From Herbaspirillum rhizosphaerae_A (GTDB lineage Bacteria > Pseudomonadota > Gammaproteobacteria > Burkholderiales > Burkholderiaceae_D): a stretch of 64,000 nt of DNA. Below are positions 21,398 to 31,067 of the stretch, in pieces. The stretch covers positions 1 through 64,000 of the forward strand of contig NZ_JAQQFR010000011.1 of NCBI RefSeq assembly GCF_046025915.1. Direction: 5' to 3'. Position 1 is the first letter of the stretch. Every line of letters begins with the position of its first letter. Under the pieces are notes generated by a model. The model saw nothing but the letters and a program-made list of their open reading frames with translations, made no database searches and was not told the DNA's origin. The translations under genes and the position numbers were made by a program.

Positions 21398-22303
21398 ATG
21401 GATCAATTGACGGCAATGCGAATCTTCAGACGCGTGGTCGAAAGCGGTGGCTTTTCGGCCGCAGCCGACGCGTTGGATATTTCTCATACGGTCGTGTCGC
21501 GTCAGGTGCGGCAGCTGGAGGAAATGCTAGGCGCGCAATTGCTCAATCGGACTACCCGGCGCTTTTCACTGACGGAAGTCGGGCAGCTCTACTACCAGCG
21601 CTGCATCGATATCATTGATCAGGTTGAGGACGCCACGCGCATCGTCTCGCATCATCAGGCGCGTCCTGCCGGCGTATTGCGCATCAATGCACCGATGGTG
21701 TTTGGCACGCTGGAAGTGCCAAACTGGTTGCCGCAATTCATGCAAGCTTATCCCGAGCTGAAGGTCGATCTGGTGTGTAATGACCGCTTCGTTGATCTCA
21801 TCAGTGAAGAGTTCGACGTCGGCTTGCGCATCACGCGCAGTCTGCCCGATTCGACATTGGTCGCCAAGCGCCTGGCGACCAGCGAAATGGCCTTGGTTGC
21901 CTCGCCGGATTATCTGAAAAAGCATGGCATGCCGCGTGAACCAGCGGATCTGTTGACGCACAATTACCTGGCCTATTCTCTGGCGCTCCAGACAACCGAG
22001 CTGGTCTTTGTCGGGCCCGACGGGGCAGAGCAAAAGGTGGGACTGAGCGGCAATGTGCAGGCAAATACCGGTCTGATCGTTTGTGCCGCAGCGCGCGCCG
22101 GCATGGGTATCACGGCATCAGCCACATTCGTTGTGCATGAAGATCTGAAGCGCGGTGATCTGGTTGAGGTATTACCCGAATATCGCCTACAGTCGCGCGA
22201 CTTGTATGTGCTGTACCCGCAGAATCATCACCTCTCGCCAAAGGTGCGTGCTTTCGTCAATTTCCTCGCTGATTACTACGCAACACCGCGTTGGGAATAT
22301 TGA
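21398..22303 (+). CDS. LysR-family transcriptional regulator
   Basis: A 301-residue regulator with an N-terminal winged helix-turn-helix (residues about 1-60, GGFSAAADALDISHTVVSRQV) and a C-terminal periplasmic-binding-like effector domain. AGGAG precedes the ATG. It converges with the cupin gene, with a shared terminator between them, so its target is not obvious. It could regulate fmt or distant genes. Confidence 0.9.
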   Translation: MDQLTAMRIFRRVVESGGFSAAADALDISHTVVSRQVRQLEEMLGAQLLNRTTRRFSLTEVGQLYYQRCIDIIDQVEDATRIVSHHQARPAGVLRINAPMVFGTLEVPNWLPQFMQAYPELKVDLVCNDRFVDLISEEFDVGLRITRSLPDSTLVAKRLATSEMALVASPDYLKKHGMPREPADLLTHNYLAYSLALQTTELVFVGPDGAEQKVGLSGNVQANTGLIVCAAARAGMGITASATFVVHEDLKRGDLVEVLPEYRLQSRDLYVLYPQNHHLSPKVRAFVNFLADYYATPRWEY

Positions 22304-22372
22304 GCAGCGGTGAAGAATCTTGCCATGACGATGATCTTCGACCGTTGATAACTCTTCTGCACGCTGAGGACC

Positions 22373-22404
22373 AAAAGGCTCCATCTTTGCGGACGGAGCC
22401 TTTT
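22373..22404. terminator. Bidirectional rho-independent terminator
   Basis: AAAAGGCTCC (22373-22382) and GGAGCCTTTT (22395-22404) form a perfect 10-bp stem with A and T tracts on both sides. It serves the converging LysR and cupin genes. Confidence 0.9.
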
Positions 22405-22424
22405 AGTGAAGCGAAGCGAACGAC

Positions 22425-22889
22425 TTATTTCTTTTCGACCTGAACCAGATCGAAATGATCTGCCTGGTATTGGAATAACAGGCAGTCTTCACCCTTGGCG
22501 CAACCGCTGTAATGCGGCATGTTGGCCGGCAGATTGTAGAACGAGCCTGCAGGATAATCGATGCGCTTGCCATCGATGACTGCGTAGAAGGTGCCCTTCA
22601 ATACGACGGTCGGCAGGTTTTGCGTATGCAGGTGATAGGGGTTGTCCTTGCCTGCAGGGAAGATCACGAAAGCGTCGTAAGGGCCTTTTCCGGTAATGCT
22701 GCCACGTACATCAGCCACCTTGATACCGCCGGTGCCGGCCAGTTCGCGCCACTTCAAATCGGCAGCCGGAAATGACACCAGCGGTTGGGCGACGGATTTG
22801 CCGGCTTTTTTCTTGGTGTCGTGTGCCAGGCTGCTTGTGGCGATGCCGGCGGCGGCCAGGAGCAGCAATGCGGTTGCAATACGTTTCAT
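22425..22889 (-). CDS. Exported cupin-domain protein
   Basis: A 154-residue protein with a signal peptide (about residues 1-21, ending SSLA) and a single cupin barrel. Metal-ligand candidates lie in NPYHLHTQ and NMPHYSG. A pair of cysteines (SGCAKGEDC) near the C-terminus could form a disulfide. The ATG at 22889 follows AAGGAT; longer frames upstream have no signal peptide. It resembles the small cupins annotated DUF4437 or similar; function unknown. It may share a transcript with the hydrolase gene 58 bases upstream. Confidence 0.75.
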   Translation of the reverse strand: MKRIATALLLLAAAGIATSSLAHDTKKKAGKSVAQPLVSFPAADLKWRELAGTGGIKVADVRGSITGKGPYDAFVIFPAGKDNPYHLHTQNLPTVVLKGTFYAVIDGKRIDYPAGSFYNLPANMPHYSGCAKGEDCLLFQYQADHFDLVQVEKK

Positions 22890-22947
22890 GTCTATCCTTT
22901 TGAGTGAGTGGTGTGGGGTGCCGGCATCACCGGCGTGCTGGTAAGGG

Positions 22948-23559
22948 TTACTGCACGTGCAGTGTGAGAACAGCGTTGGTGTCCAGCACGTCACCGAATG
23001 TGTCGGCAATCGTCGTCAAGGCAGTGCGATGCAAGACGTCATGTGGAATCACACCGCCGCCGGGTGCATCAATGTCACGTGTTGCCGACGCATCGTCCAC
23101 GACGATCACGTCGTAACCGGCCGGCGCTGCGTCACGCGCTGCACCAGCTACGCAGGCATGCGTCATCAGGCCGGCAATTACCAGCGTCTTTATGCCGGCA
23201 GCTTTCAGGCGAGCGTCGATGTCTGTTGTCGGAAACACGCTGACCGAACTCTTTTGAATCAGCGTGTGGTGCGCTTCCGGTTGAATTGCAGGGTGAATGG
23301 TGACGGTATTGCCATCTATGGCAAAAATCGGTGTGCCGGCAGGTGTTACGTGTTGAATGTGGAAGACCGGCATGTTGTGCTGATCGGCAAAGGCAATCAG
23401 GCGCTTGGCGTTGGCCAGCGCCGTCATGCCATCAGGAATGGGCATCTTGCCGACGAAATATTCGTTTTGAAAATCAATGATGAGCAGCGCGGTGCTGTTG
23501 GCTTGCAAAGAAACCGGCGCAGAGGCGCCGGCGATAGTACGGATGGTTGGATGCGACAT
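22948..23559 (-). CDS. Isochorismatase-family cysteine hydrolase
   Basis: A 203-residue hydrolase. The catalytic triad of the family is visible: Asp29 in LLIIDFQNEY, Lys103 in LIQKSSVS, and Cys136 in THACV. Family members cleave nicotinamide, N-carbamoyl sarcosine, isochorismate or similar compounds; the exact substrate is not clear here. GGGAGAAG precedes the ATG. The 285 bases upstream are A+T-rich and carry no recognised gene. Confidence 0.85.
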   Translation of the reverse strand: MSHPTIRTIAGASAPVSLQANSTALLIIDFQNEYFVGKMPIPDGMTALANAKRLIAFADQHNMPVFHIQHVTPAGTPIFAIDGNTVTIHPAIQPEAHHTLIQKSSVSVFPTTDIDARLKAAGIKTLVIAGLMTHACVAGAARDAAPAGYDVIVVDDASATRDIDAPGGGVIPHDVLHRTALTTIADTFGDVLDTNAVLTLHVQ

Positions 23560-23844
23560 GATTTCTTCTCCCTTGTTGATAAGCGACAGGGAGGAGAATA
23601 GGCGAGGCCTGGTGCGGGCAACAGTAGCCCGGACTCACAAGATATGTGCGTAATCAGCACATATCGGAGAAGCATGTGCTAGGGTGTTTCAGAAGAGCTT
23701 GCTTCTATGCATCTGTATGTCAGGCACCAACACAATGACTGTTCCGAAACGATTTCCATAGCTGTCGGCCAGGCAGCTCAACGCCACATTGATATGAACT
23801 CAAGTGTTATACATGCAGCAGTTGAGTCTCTTTGATATGGAAAC

Positions 23845-24969
23845 TTAGGAAAGAGGATTTGGAGGAGAAATAAACTCAATATCTGGCCTCAATTTTGCAA
23901 GTCTTTCACTCATTTTGATCGAGGAGGACGGATTATTAAAGGCAACGATCACCACTGAGTCCGTCGGAATATCTGTCACGCTGATGATCGGGCATTCAGC
24001 AAATGTACTGCCCTGTTTGGCAGGATCGTCGTCGACAAAGAAAGAAATGTCTCCTTTCATCATCGCGCCAAGCCACATCCCGACTCCGTTCAATCCAAAT
24101 ACACCGAGGGTTCTTTGTTTCTTGTTCTCCAGAATGTATGGCGGTAAAGCGTTCGCCCACGCAATGGCAGAGACCGGATTCACTTCCGGTTTTCTTTTTG
24201 CATCCTTGGCGATGAAACCGATTTCAATGGAACCCAATACGCCTTCCATCCTGTCCACAATGCTCAGGCCGGAGAAGGCTGCCAAAGTATTCAATGAGCT
24301 TTCGGTAAAGTGGGAGCAATGTTCCAGGAAGAAGAAGTCCGAATAGACCAATTCGAAACATGGAACAATGACCAAAATAATACCCTGCGGTTTTAGTAAA
24401 GCAGTGGCTTGTCTCAAGGTTTCGACCGGGCTGGGAAGATGTTCAGCGACATGATTCAATGTGATGACATCAAATCGTTCTTCTATTCTTTCCAGACTCT
24501 CGTGATAAAAGTTGGTCGCGCCATTCTCCCGGATGAGCGCTTCTTTTTCGTTGGTGATATCAAAACCGGCAAGCTTGAAACCGGGATGGATCTCAGAAAA
24601 GGCCTTCAGCAGATAACCGCTTCCAGTCCCGACATCCAACACACTCACGTCCGATTTGTCAGCGATAAATTTGGTAAGGTAGTTTGCGATGTTGCTCTCT
24701 CTGCAAACTACATTGCCATTGACGATATTTGTTTTCTTGCCGCCACCTGGCAAGGTATAGGATGTTTTGTAAACATCTTCCAAATGGTTTTGATATTCAA
24801 CGTTTACATCTTTTTGTACATGGCTGCAATTACTGCATTTGTAAATGGAAAGAGGGTATAGCTTGTCAGCCCTGGATGATGCTGTTCTTAGGTTGTCTGC
24901 AATTTTCAATAGTTTGCTTTTGCAAATAATGCAGCTCAATTTTTCCTGCGTGTGTTCTGTCGTTGTCAT
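23845..24969 (-). CDS. Zinc-ribbon class I SAM-dependent methyltransferase
   Basis: A 374-residue protein with an N-terminal Zn ribbon (CIIC and CSNC, about residues 13-49), a central methyltransferase with SAM loop VLDVGTGSGYLL (about residue 110), and a C-terminal Rossmann-like domain (LGVFGLNGVGMW, near 290). This is the layout of sugar C-methyltransferases such as TylC3 relatives, the same as in the gene at 61664-62911. The DNA is more A+T-rich than its neighbours, which hints at transfer. The downstream glycosyltransferase context fits a role in surface glycans. Confidence 0.8.
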   Translation of the reverse strand: MTTTEHTQEKLSCIICKSKLLKIADNLRTASSRADKLYPLSIYKCSNCSHVQKDVNVEYQNHLEDVYKTSYTLPGGGKKTNIVNGNVVCRESNIANYLTKFIADKSDVSVLDVGTGSGYLLKAFSEIHPGFKLAGFDITNEKEALIRENGATNFYHESLERIEERFDVITLNHVAEHLPSPVETLRQATALLKPQGIILVIVPCFELVYSDFFFLEHCSHFTESSLNTLAAFSGLSIVDRMEGVLGSIEIGFIAKDAKRKPEVNPVSAIAWANALPPYILENKKQRTLGVFGLNGVGMWLGAMMKGDISFFVDDDPAKQGSTFAECPIISVTDIPTDSVVIVAFNNPSSSIKMSERLAKLRPDIEFISPPNPLS

Positions 24970-25008
24970 AACTGGCCCATTGTATTCATTAGTCGTGAAG
25001 TCAGAGAA

Positions 25009-25794
25009 TCAGAGCAATTCTTGCGGTAAATCAAACCCCAGTTGCTTGAGCATGTCTTTTCGGCGCGCTTTAACGTCATCATCTTGGATTGGCCATTTAC
25101 GATAAATAGACAAGAAATCAAGCGCGATTGAGCCGCTCGCCTTGGCGTCGTTGTTTCTGCTTTCACCGGTATTGATATGTACTACCGGGCCGGAAATGTC
25201 GAGGAAGTTAAAATCGTGTTTGAGCACCAGCGATAACAAGTAATCCCAGTCTTCGTGGCTGTCGAGATTAGCATCAACGCGATTCAGTTTAGCCATTGCT
25301 GCCGGCAGGATTATTGCATTGCTGGGAATAAAGTTGCTCACCAGCAGGGTACCGATTTCGGTATCGCCTAAGCGCATCTCTGTAGATGAAATCGTCTGCA
25401 TCTCGTAAGGTGTACGTACTTCCTGCAATTGTGTGTAATTGACATAATTGACTGCGTCGTTGCGAAAGCCTGGGACACTGGTGAGATCGGTGAGAAAATT
25501 TTCCTGATAACTGTCATCGTCGTCCAGATAAAGTATGTAGCTGCCCTTTGCATGGTAGACACCGGCATTACGCGAGTCGGCCGGCCCCTTTATGTGGGGC
25601 AGGACAAGAAAAATGTCGTCTTCACGCAGAAAGCGGGCTGCCGTTTCTTTGGTCTCCAGGCTGCCTTCGTCGGTCACCAGGACGATTTCAAAATCGGTGA
25701 AGGTTTGCGCGAGCAGTGATCTCAGTGCTCGTGTGAGTGTCTGCGGTCGCTTATGCGTGGTGACCACAATGGAAAACAGGGGTGTTTTATTCAT
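25009..25794 (-). CDS. Family 2 glycosyltransferase
   Basis: A 261-residue GT-A enzyme. It opens with SIVVTTHKRPQTLTRALRSLL, and the metal/sugar-nucleotide site is YLDDDDSY near residue 92. There is no membrane segment, so it would act on the cytoplasmic face. It precedes the methyltransferase by 39 bases on the same strand and shares its lower G+C content. Donor and acceptor are unknown. Confidence 0.85.
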   Translation of the reverse strand: MNKTPLFSIVVTTHKRPQTLTRALRSLLAQTFTDFEIVLVTDEGSLETKETAARFLREDDIFLVLPHIKGPADSRNAGVYHAKGSYILYLDDDDSYQENFLTDLTSVPGFRNDAVNYVNYTQLQEVRTPYEMQTISSTEMRLGDTEIGTLLVSNFIPSNAIILPAAMAKLNRVDANLDSHEDWDYLLSLVLKHDFNFLDISGPVVHINTGESRNNDAKASGSIALDFLSIYRKWPIQDDDVKARRKDMLKQLGFDLPQELL

Positions 25795-25937
25795 GACTCA
25801 GTGAAGTTGACCTTGATGGGATCGCATGATGACAAGAATCCAGTTTCTCACGATTTATTTCTCCGAATCCTCTCGATTTCAAGGGAAAAGCCATTTTGTT
25901 TATGGATTTGAGTCCTGTTTTGACACCCTTTCATGCC

Positions 25938-26501
25938 TCAGTCCGCAAGAATCCGGTTCAAAGTCTTCCAAAACAGCTTAGCCCCGCGATGCACATTGTC
26001 GTTCCAGTGATCGGCGGCATCGTCATCGGCGGAGTCGGTGATGAACTTGAATGCACGCCACGGCACCCCATATCGATGACAGGTATGGGCGATGGCGAAT
26101 AGTTCCATATCGACAATATCTACGCCTTGTTCCACAAGCCATGAGTCGGCGGCGGTAACGAAACTGTCGCCGGTTCCGCAACGGGCGTTGCCGTGACCCG
26201 ATGAATAGCTGCTAGGTTCATCCGATAAAGGCGTGACCCCGCGCGCGGCCAGCGGGATCGCGAGCATGTCCCGCTGGATGACGCTGGCGATGTCGAGTAG
26301 TCCGTCCACGGCGGGATTGACCTTGCCTGCGGTGCCGAAATTGATAATTAACTGCGGCTGGCGTTGCAGAATGGCGGCGGCGGCTGTCGCAGCGGCGTTG
26401 ATCTTGCCGACCCCGGTATAGATGACGTCAACGCTGGCAGGAGCATCGGCGGCGTTCAGCTCAGAGGCAAGAGCTGTCAGGATCAGGATTTTCTGGGGCA
26501 T
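25938..26501 (-). CDS. MTA/SAH nucleosidase-like protein (PNP/UDP fold)
   Basis: A 187-residue protein of the phosphorylase superfamily, shorter than E. coli Mtn (232). It has IINFGTAGKVNP near residue 53 and the purine-site block IVDMELFAIAHTC, which contains the conserved glutamate. It likely splits methylthioadenosine or S-adenosylhomocysteine. It is divergent from metH, which fits a role in methionine salvage. The ATG at 26501 gives the clean start MPQKILILTA; an upstream frame adds 22 residues. Confidence 0.8.
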   Translation of the reverse strand: MPQKILILTALASELNAADAPASVDVIYTGVGKINAAATAAAAILQRQPQLIINFGTAGKVNPAVDGLLDIASVIQRDMLAIPLAARGVTPLSDEPSSYSSGHGNARCGTGDSFVTAADSWLVEQGVDIVDMELFAIAHTCHRYGVPWRAFKFITDSADDDAADHWNDNVHRGAKLFWKTLNRILAD

Positions 26502-26597
26502 GGTTTGATAAGCAATAGCGGAAAGCAGGGCAAACGCATTGGTAAATACACTCAAGTCCTGAGCCAAGTCGGCAGAGGGTTTGGTGGGCGTTTCACG

Positions 26598-26603
26598 TAT
26601 AAT
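26598..26603 (+). promoter_or_regulatory. Possible -10 element of metH
   Basis: TATAAT at 26598-26603. No good -35 lies at the right distance. If used, transcription begins about 26610, just before the hairpin at 26627. Confidence 0.35.
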
Positions 26604-26626
26604 TTCAAGACTTTACCAATTTGACG

Positions 26627-26655
26627 AACCCGGCATGCAGCGTGACCGGGTTTTT
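26627..26655 (+). terminator. Terminator-like hairpin in the metH leader
   Basis: AACCCGG (26627-26633) pairs with CCGGGTT (26646-26652), followed by T residues, 42 bases before the metH start codon. It has the form of an intrinsic terminator and could act as an attenuator. No known SAM or SAH riboswitch fold was recognised around it. Confidence 0.55.
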
Positions 26656-26696
26656 GCATTGGGTTATTGCATTATTTCACACTGAAGAACCGTGCC

Positions 26697-29600
26697 ATGA
26701 AGCCAAACGATTTGTGCCAAACCGAACTGCTGTTGCGCGACTTGATGTCGCAGCGCATCCTTATTCTGGATGGCGCGATGGGCACCATGATCCAGCAATA
26801 CAAGCTGACGGAAGAGGACTATCGCGGCGAGCGCTTCAAGGAATTCAGCGTGCCGGGCAAGGAATTGTTCGTCAAGGGCAACAATGAACTGCTGAGTCTG
26901 ACCCAGCCGCACATCATCCAGGAAATCCACGAGAAATACCTGGCGGCCGGTGCCGACCTGATCGAGACCAATACCTTTGGCGCCACCGGCGTCGCGCAGG
27001 ACGACTATCACATGGCGCATCTCGTCTATGAGATGAACGTGCAATCGGCCAAACTGGCGCGCGCTGCCTGCGACAAGTATTCGACGCCCGACAAGCCACG
27101 CTTCGTCGCCGGCGCGCTTGGCCCGACGCCGAAGACCGCCTCCATTTCGCCGGATGTCAATGATCCCGCCGCGCGCAACGTCACCTTCGACCAACTGGTG
27201 ACTTCGTATCTGGAGCAGACCCGCGCGCTGGTTGAAGGTGGCTCCGACGTGTTGCTGGTCGAGACCATTTTCGATACGCTCAACTGCAAAGCTGCGCTGT
27301 TTGCGATCGACATGTTCTTCGAAGAATCGGGCAAGCGCTTGCCGATCATGATTTCCGGCACCGTCACCGATGCGTCGGGACGTATCCTGTCCGGCCAGAC
27401 CGTGCCCGCATTCTGGCATTCCATCCGTCACGCACGTCCACTGACCGTCGGTCTGAACTGCGCCTTGGGTGCAGCGCTGATGCGTCCTTATGCGGAAGAG
27501 CTGTCCAAGATCGCCGACACCTTCGTCTGTATTTATCCGAACGCAGGTTTGCCCAACCCGATGAGCGATACCGGTTTCGACGAGACACCAGATGTCACCT
27601 CTTCGCTGCTGAAAGATTTCGCCGAGAGCGGCTTCGTTAACGTTGCCGGTGGCTGCTGTGGCACCACGCCTGCGCACATCAAGGCGATCGCCGACACCGT
27701 CGCGACCATCGCACCGCGCAAGCTTCCAGAAAGCAAGCACGAGATGCTGCTGTCGGGGCTGGAACCTTTCATCATCAACGACGACTCGCTGTACGTGAAC
27801 GTCGGCGAACGCACCAACGTCACCGGCTCCAAGGCCTTCGCCCGCCTGATCCTCAACGAACAGTACGACGAGGCGTTGGCCGTTGCGCGCCAGCAGGTCG
27901 AAAACGGCGCGCAGATCATCGATATCAACATGGACGAAGCGATGCTCGATTCGCAGGCGGCCATGACGCGCTTCCTGAACCTGATCGCTTCCGAACCAGA
28001 CATCGCGCGCGTGCCGATCATGATCGACTCGTCCAAATGGTCGGTCATCGAAGCTGGTCTCAAGTGTGTGCAAGGCAAGGCCATCGTCAACTCGATTTCG
28101 ATGAAGGAAGGCGAGGAGAAATTCCTGCACGAAGCCAAGCTGTGTCGCCGCTACGGCGCGGCCGTGATCGTCATGGCCTTCGATGAAGCCGGCCAGGCAG
28201 ATACCTTTGAGCGCAAGATTGAAATCTGCGAGCGCGCCTATCGCCTGCTGGTCGACAAGGTCGGCTTCCCGCCGGAAGACATTGTGTTCGACCCGAACAT
28301 CTTTGCGGTCGCCACCGGTATCGAAGAACACAACAACTACGCCGTCGACTTCATCGAAGCGACGCGCTGGATTCATCAGAATCTGCCCTATGCCAAGATC
28401 AGCGGTGGCGTGTCCAACGTCAGCTTCAGCTTCCGCGGCAACGACCCGGCGCGTGAAGCGATTCATACCGTATTCCTGTACCACGCCATCAAGGCCGGCA
28501 TGACCATGGGCATCGTCAACGCCGGCATGATCGGCGTCTACGACGACTTGCCGGCCGAGCTGCGCGAAGCAGTCGAAGACGTGGTGCTGAATCGTCGCCA
28601 GGATGCGACTGAGCGCATGATCGAAATTGCCGCGACCCTAAAAGCTGGCGACAAGAAGGAAGAGGCCACGCTGGAATGGCGCGGCGAGCCAGTCGAGAAG
28701 CGTCTCGCGCATGCACTGGTGCACGGCATCACGCAATGGATCGTCGAAGATACCGAAGAGGCGCGCCAAAATCTGTTGAAGAGCGGCGGCCGTCCGATCC
28801 ACGTGATCGAAGGCCCGCTGATGGACGGCATGAACGTGGTCGGTGACCTGTTCGGACAGGGCAAGATGTTCTTGCCGCAGGTGGTGAAATCGGCACGCGT
28901 GATGAAGCAGGCTGTGGCGCATCTGATTCCCTTCATCGAAGAAGAGAAGCGCCTGATCGAAAAGGAAACCGGCGTCGTTGCCAAGCCCAAGGGCAAGATT
29001 GTCATTGCCACCGTTAAGGGTGACGTCCACGACATCGGCAAGAACATCGTCTCGGTGGTTCTGCAATGCAATAACTTTGAAGTCGTCAATATGGGTGTGA
29101 TGGTGCCGTGCTCGCAGATCCTGGCCAAGGCCAAGGAAGAGAACGCCGACATCATCGGCCTCTCCGGCCTGATCACGCCGTCGCTCGAAGAGATGGCTTA
29201 CGTCGCCAAGGAAATGCAGCGCGACAGCTATTTCAGCGGCCTGAAGATGCCTTTGCTGATCGGCGGTGCGACCACTTCGCGCGCCCATACGGCCGTCAAG
29301 ATTGCGCCGAACTATTCCGGCCCGGTGGTCTATGTGCCCGACGCTTCGCGTGCAGTCTCGGTGGCGCAATCGCTGCTGACGCCGGAGAGCAAGGATCAGT
29401 ACATCGCCGACATCGGGACCGACTACGAGCGCATTCGCGAGCAGCACGCCAACAAGAAGGCCGTGCCATTGGTGCCAATCGCCGCTGCGCGCGACAACAA
29501 GATGCAACTGGAATTTGCACCGGTCAAACCGAAGTTCATCGGCCGTCGCGTGTTCAAGAATGTGGATCTGGCGACGCTGGCCAAATATATCGACTGGGGT

Positions 29601-30443
29601 CCGTTCTTCCAGACCTGGGATCTGGCCGGTCCGTATCCTGCGATTCTGAAAGACGAAGTCGTCGGTGAAGCCGCCACCAAGGTATTCGAAGAAGCGCAAG
29701 CCCTGTTGAAGAAAGTCATCGACGGTCGCTGGCTCACCGCCAACGGCATCGTTTCGCTGTTGCCGGCCAATACCGTCAACGACGACGACATCGAGATCTA
29801 CACCGACGACACACGCACGCAGGTTGCGTTGACTTATTACGGTGTGCGTCAGCAAACCGAGAAGCCGGTGATCGATGGCGTGGCGCGTCCTAACCAGTGT
29901 CTGGCCGACTTCATCGCACCGAAGGAATCCGGTATCGCCGACTATATCGGCATGTTCGCGGTGACTTCCGGTCTCGGTATCGAGAAGTATGAGAAGCGCT
30001 TTGAAGATGCGCACGATGACTATTCATCGATCATGCTGAAGGCACTGGCCGATCGTCTGGCCGAAGCCTTTGCCGAGTATCTGCACGAGCGCGTGCGTAC
30101 CGATCTGTGGGGCTACGTGTCGCAAGAGTCGCTGACCGCCGAGGAGCTGATCAAGGAAAAATATGTCGGCATTCGTCCCGCCGCCGGCTATCCGGCATGC
30201 CCGGAACACACGGTCAAAGCAGATGCGTTCAAGGTCATGCAATGTGACGAGATTGGCATGACAGTCACCGAGTCGTACGCCATGTTCCCCGGCGCATCGG
30301 TGTCGGGTTTCTACTTCGCGCATCCGGAATCGAAGTACTTTGTGGTCGGCAAGATCGGTGACGATCAGGTCACCGACATGGCAGAGCGCCGTGGCGTTGC
30401 CAAGGAAGACGTGGAGCGCTGGCTGGCGCCGAACTTGTCCTGA
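26697..30443 (+). CDS. metH: Cobalamin-dependent methionine synthase
   Basis: Moves the methyl group of 5-methyl-tetrahydrofolate to homocysteine through cobalamin. The 1248-residue protein has all four modules: homocysteine-binding (zinc ligands Cys255, Cys320, Cys321), pterin-binding (about 360-620), B12-binding with DVHDIG (axial His778) and the C-terminal SAM-dependent reactivation domain. An in-frame start 30 bases upstream is possible, but the ATG at 26697 gives the usual N-terminus. It is complete in one gene, although some relatives split it in two. It requires cobalamin, so the organism must make or import B12. Confidence 0.97.
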   Translation: MKPNDLCQTELLLRDLMSQRILILDGAMGTMIQQYKLTEEDYRGERFKEFSVPGKELFVKGNNELLSLTQPHIIQEIHEKYLAAGADLIETNTFGATGVAQDDYHMAHLVYEMNVQSAKLARAACDKYSTPDKPRFVAGALGPTPKTASISPDVNDPAARNVTFDQLVTSYLEQTRALVEGGSDVLLVETIFDTLNCKAALFAIDMFFEESGKRLPIMISGTVTDASGRILSGQTVPAFWHSIRHARPLTVGLNCALGAALMRPYAEELSKIADTFVCIYPNAGLPNPMSDTGFDETPDVTSSLLKDFAESGFVNVAGGCCGTTPAHIKAIADTVATIAPRKLPESKHEMLLSGLEPFIINDDSLYVNVGERTNVTGSKAFARLILNEQYDEALAVARQQVENGAQIIDINMDEAMLDSQAAMTRFLNLIASEPDIARVPIMIDSSKWSVIEAGLKCVQGKAIVNSISMKEGEEKFLHEAKLCRRYGAAVIVMAFDEAGQADTFERKIEICERAYRLLVDKVGFPPEDIVFDPNIFAVATGIEEHNNYAVDFIEATRWIHQNLPYAKISGGVSNVSFSFRGNDPAREAIHTVFLYHAIKAGMTMGIVNAGMIGVYDDLPAELREAVEDVVLNRRQDATERMIEIAATLKAGDKKEEATLEWRGEPVEKRLAHALVHGITQWIVEDTEEARQNLLKSGGRPIHVIEGPLMDGMNVVGDLFGQGKMFLPQVVKSARVMKQAVAHLIPFIEEEKRLIEKETGVVAKPKGKIVIATVKGDVHDIGKNIVSVVLQCNNFEVVNMGVMVPCSQILAKAKEENADIIGLSGLITPSLEEMAYVAKEMQRDSYFSGLKMPLLIGGATTSRAHTAVKIAPNYSGPVVYVPDASRAVSVAQSLLTPESKDQYIADIGTDYERIREQHANKKAVPLVPIAAARDNKMQLEFAPVKPKFIGRRVFKNVDLATLAKYIDWGPFFQTWDLAGPYPAILKDEVVGEAATKVFEEAQALLKKVIDGRWLTANGIVSLLPANTVNDDDIEIYTDDTRTQVALTYYGVRQQTEKPVIDGVARPNQCLADFIAPKESGIADYIGMFAVTSGLGIEKYEKRFEDAHDDYSSIMLKALADRLAEAFAEYLHERVRTDLWGYVSQESLTAEELIKEKYVGIRPAAGYPACPEHTVKADAFKVMQCDEIGMTVTESYAMFPGASVSGFYFAHPESKYFVVGKIGDDQVTDMAERRGVAKEDVERWLAPNLS

Positions 30444-30523
30444 TGGCTGTTTTTAAGTACTCTTTTATTTAACTTTCTATTTCGTTTCCTCATTTTCGTT
30501 TTCTCATTTTTCTTTCTTGCGCC

Positions 30524-30799
30524 ATGATCGATTCCGCCGACAACGTCACCCACATGTTGCCCGTCACCGGGCCGATGCGCCTGAATTTTCATACCGATGA
30601 ACCGGATGCGGCGCGGGTGTTTGTCGCCGACCTGAATCAGGATTTGCTGGGCGACTGGATCGTCACGCTGAGCTGGGACGGTAAGCCGCAAGTCCGTGGC
30701 GGCGGCCGTGTGACGGTGGTCGACGATCAGGAAGCCGGTTTCAAGATGATCCAGAAGATCGCGCAGAAGAAAGAGAAAAGTGGTTATCGATTAGTGTGA
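30524..30799 (+). CDS. Small WGR-domain-like protein
   Basis: A 91-residue protein. The core FVADLNQDLLGDWIVTLSWDG followed by GGGR and a C-terminal helix (AGFKMIQKIAQKKEKSGY) looks like a WGR domain, although the W-G-R triplet itself is altered to W-D-G. WGR domains are thought to bind nucleic acids. It lies 80 bases after metH and ends before a strong terminator. Confidence 0.65.
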   Translation: MIDSADNVTHMLPVTGPMRLNFHTDEPDAARVFVADLNQDLLGDWIVTLSWDGKPQVRGGGRVTVVDDQEAGFKMIQKIAQKKEKSGYRLV

Positions 30800-30852
30800 A
30801 CGGTCAACGGCTGCGCATAAAAAATGCGCCGTAATTCAGCCTCAGCTCATCC

Positions 30853-30884
30853 AAAAACGCGCAGGTTTACTCCTGCGCGTTTTT
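30853..30884 (+). terminator. Rho-independent terminator
   Basis: AAAAACGCGCAGG and CCTGCGCGTTTTT form a perfect stem around a six-base loop. It ends the metH/WGR transcript and could work in both directions. Confidence 0.9.
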
Positions 30885-31067
30885 GCTTTCCTGCTCTTGC
30901 CTGCACCCTCTTTCGTCTCGTGTTAGGCTGTCCTCCGCCATGCATCGACGAAAATGTTGTCGTGTTAATCATGTTGCAGTGATGCTCCTGAACGGATCGC
31001 ACCAGCGCCGCTGCAAATGAATGGCAGGAGACCAGACATATCAATAAACGAGACGGAGAACCCGCGC

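Noticed and set aside
26502..26696. SAM or SAH riboswitch in front of metH
   Set aside because: Only a simple terminator-like hairpin is visible; the conserved cores of these riboswitches were not found by eye.
26664..30014. 606- and 458-codon minus-strand frames opposite metH
   Set aside because: They are antisense to a complete MetH, with compositions rich in Arg, His and Gln typical of shadow frames.
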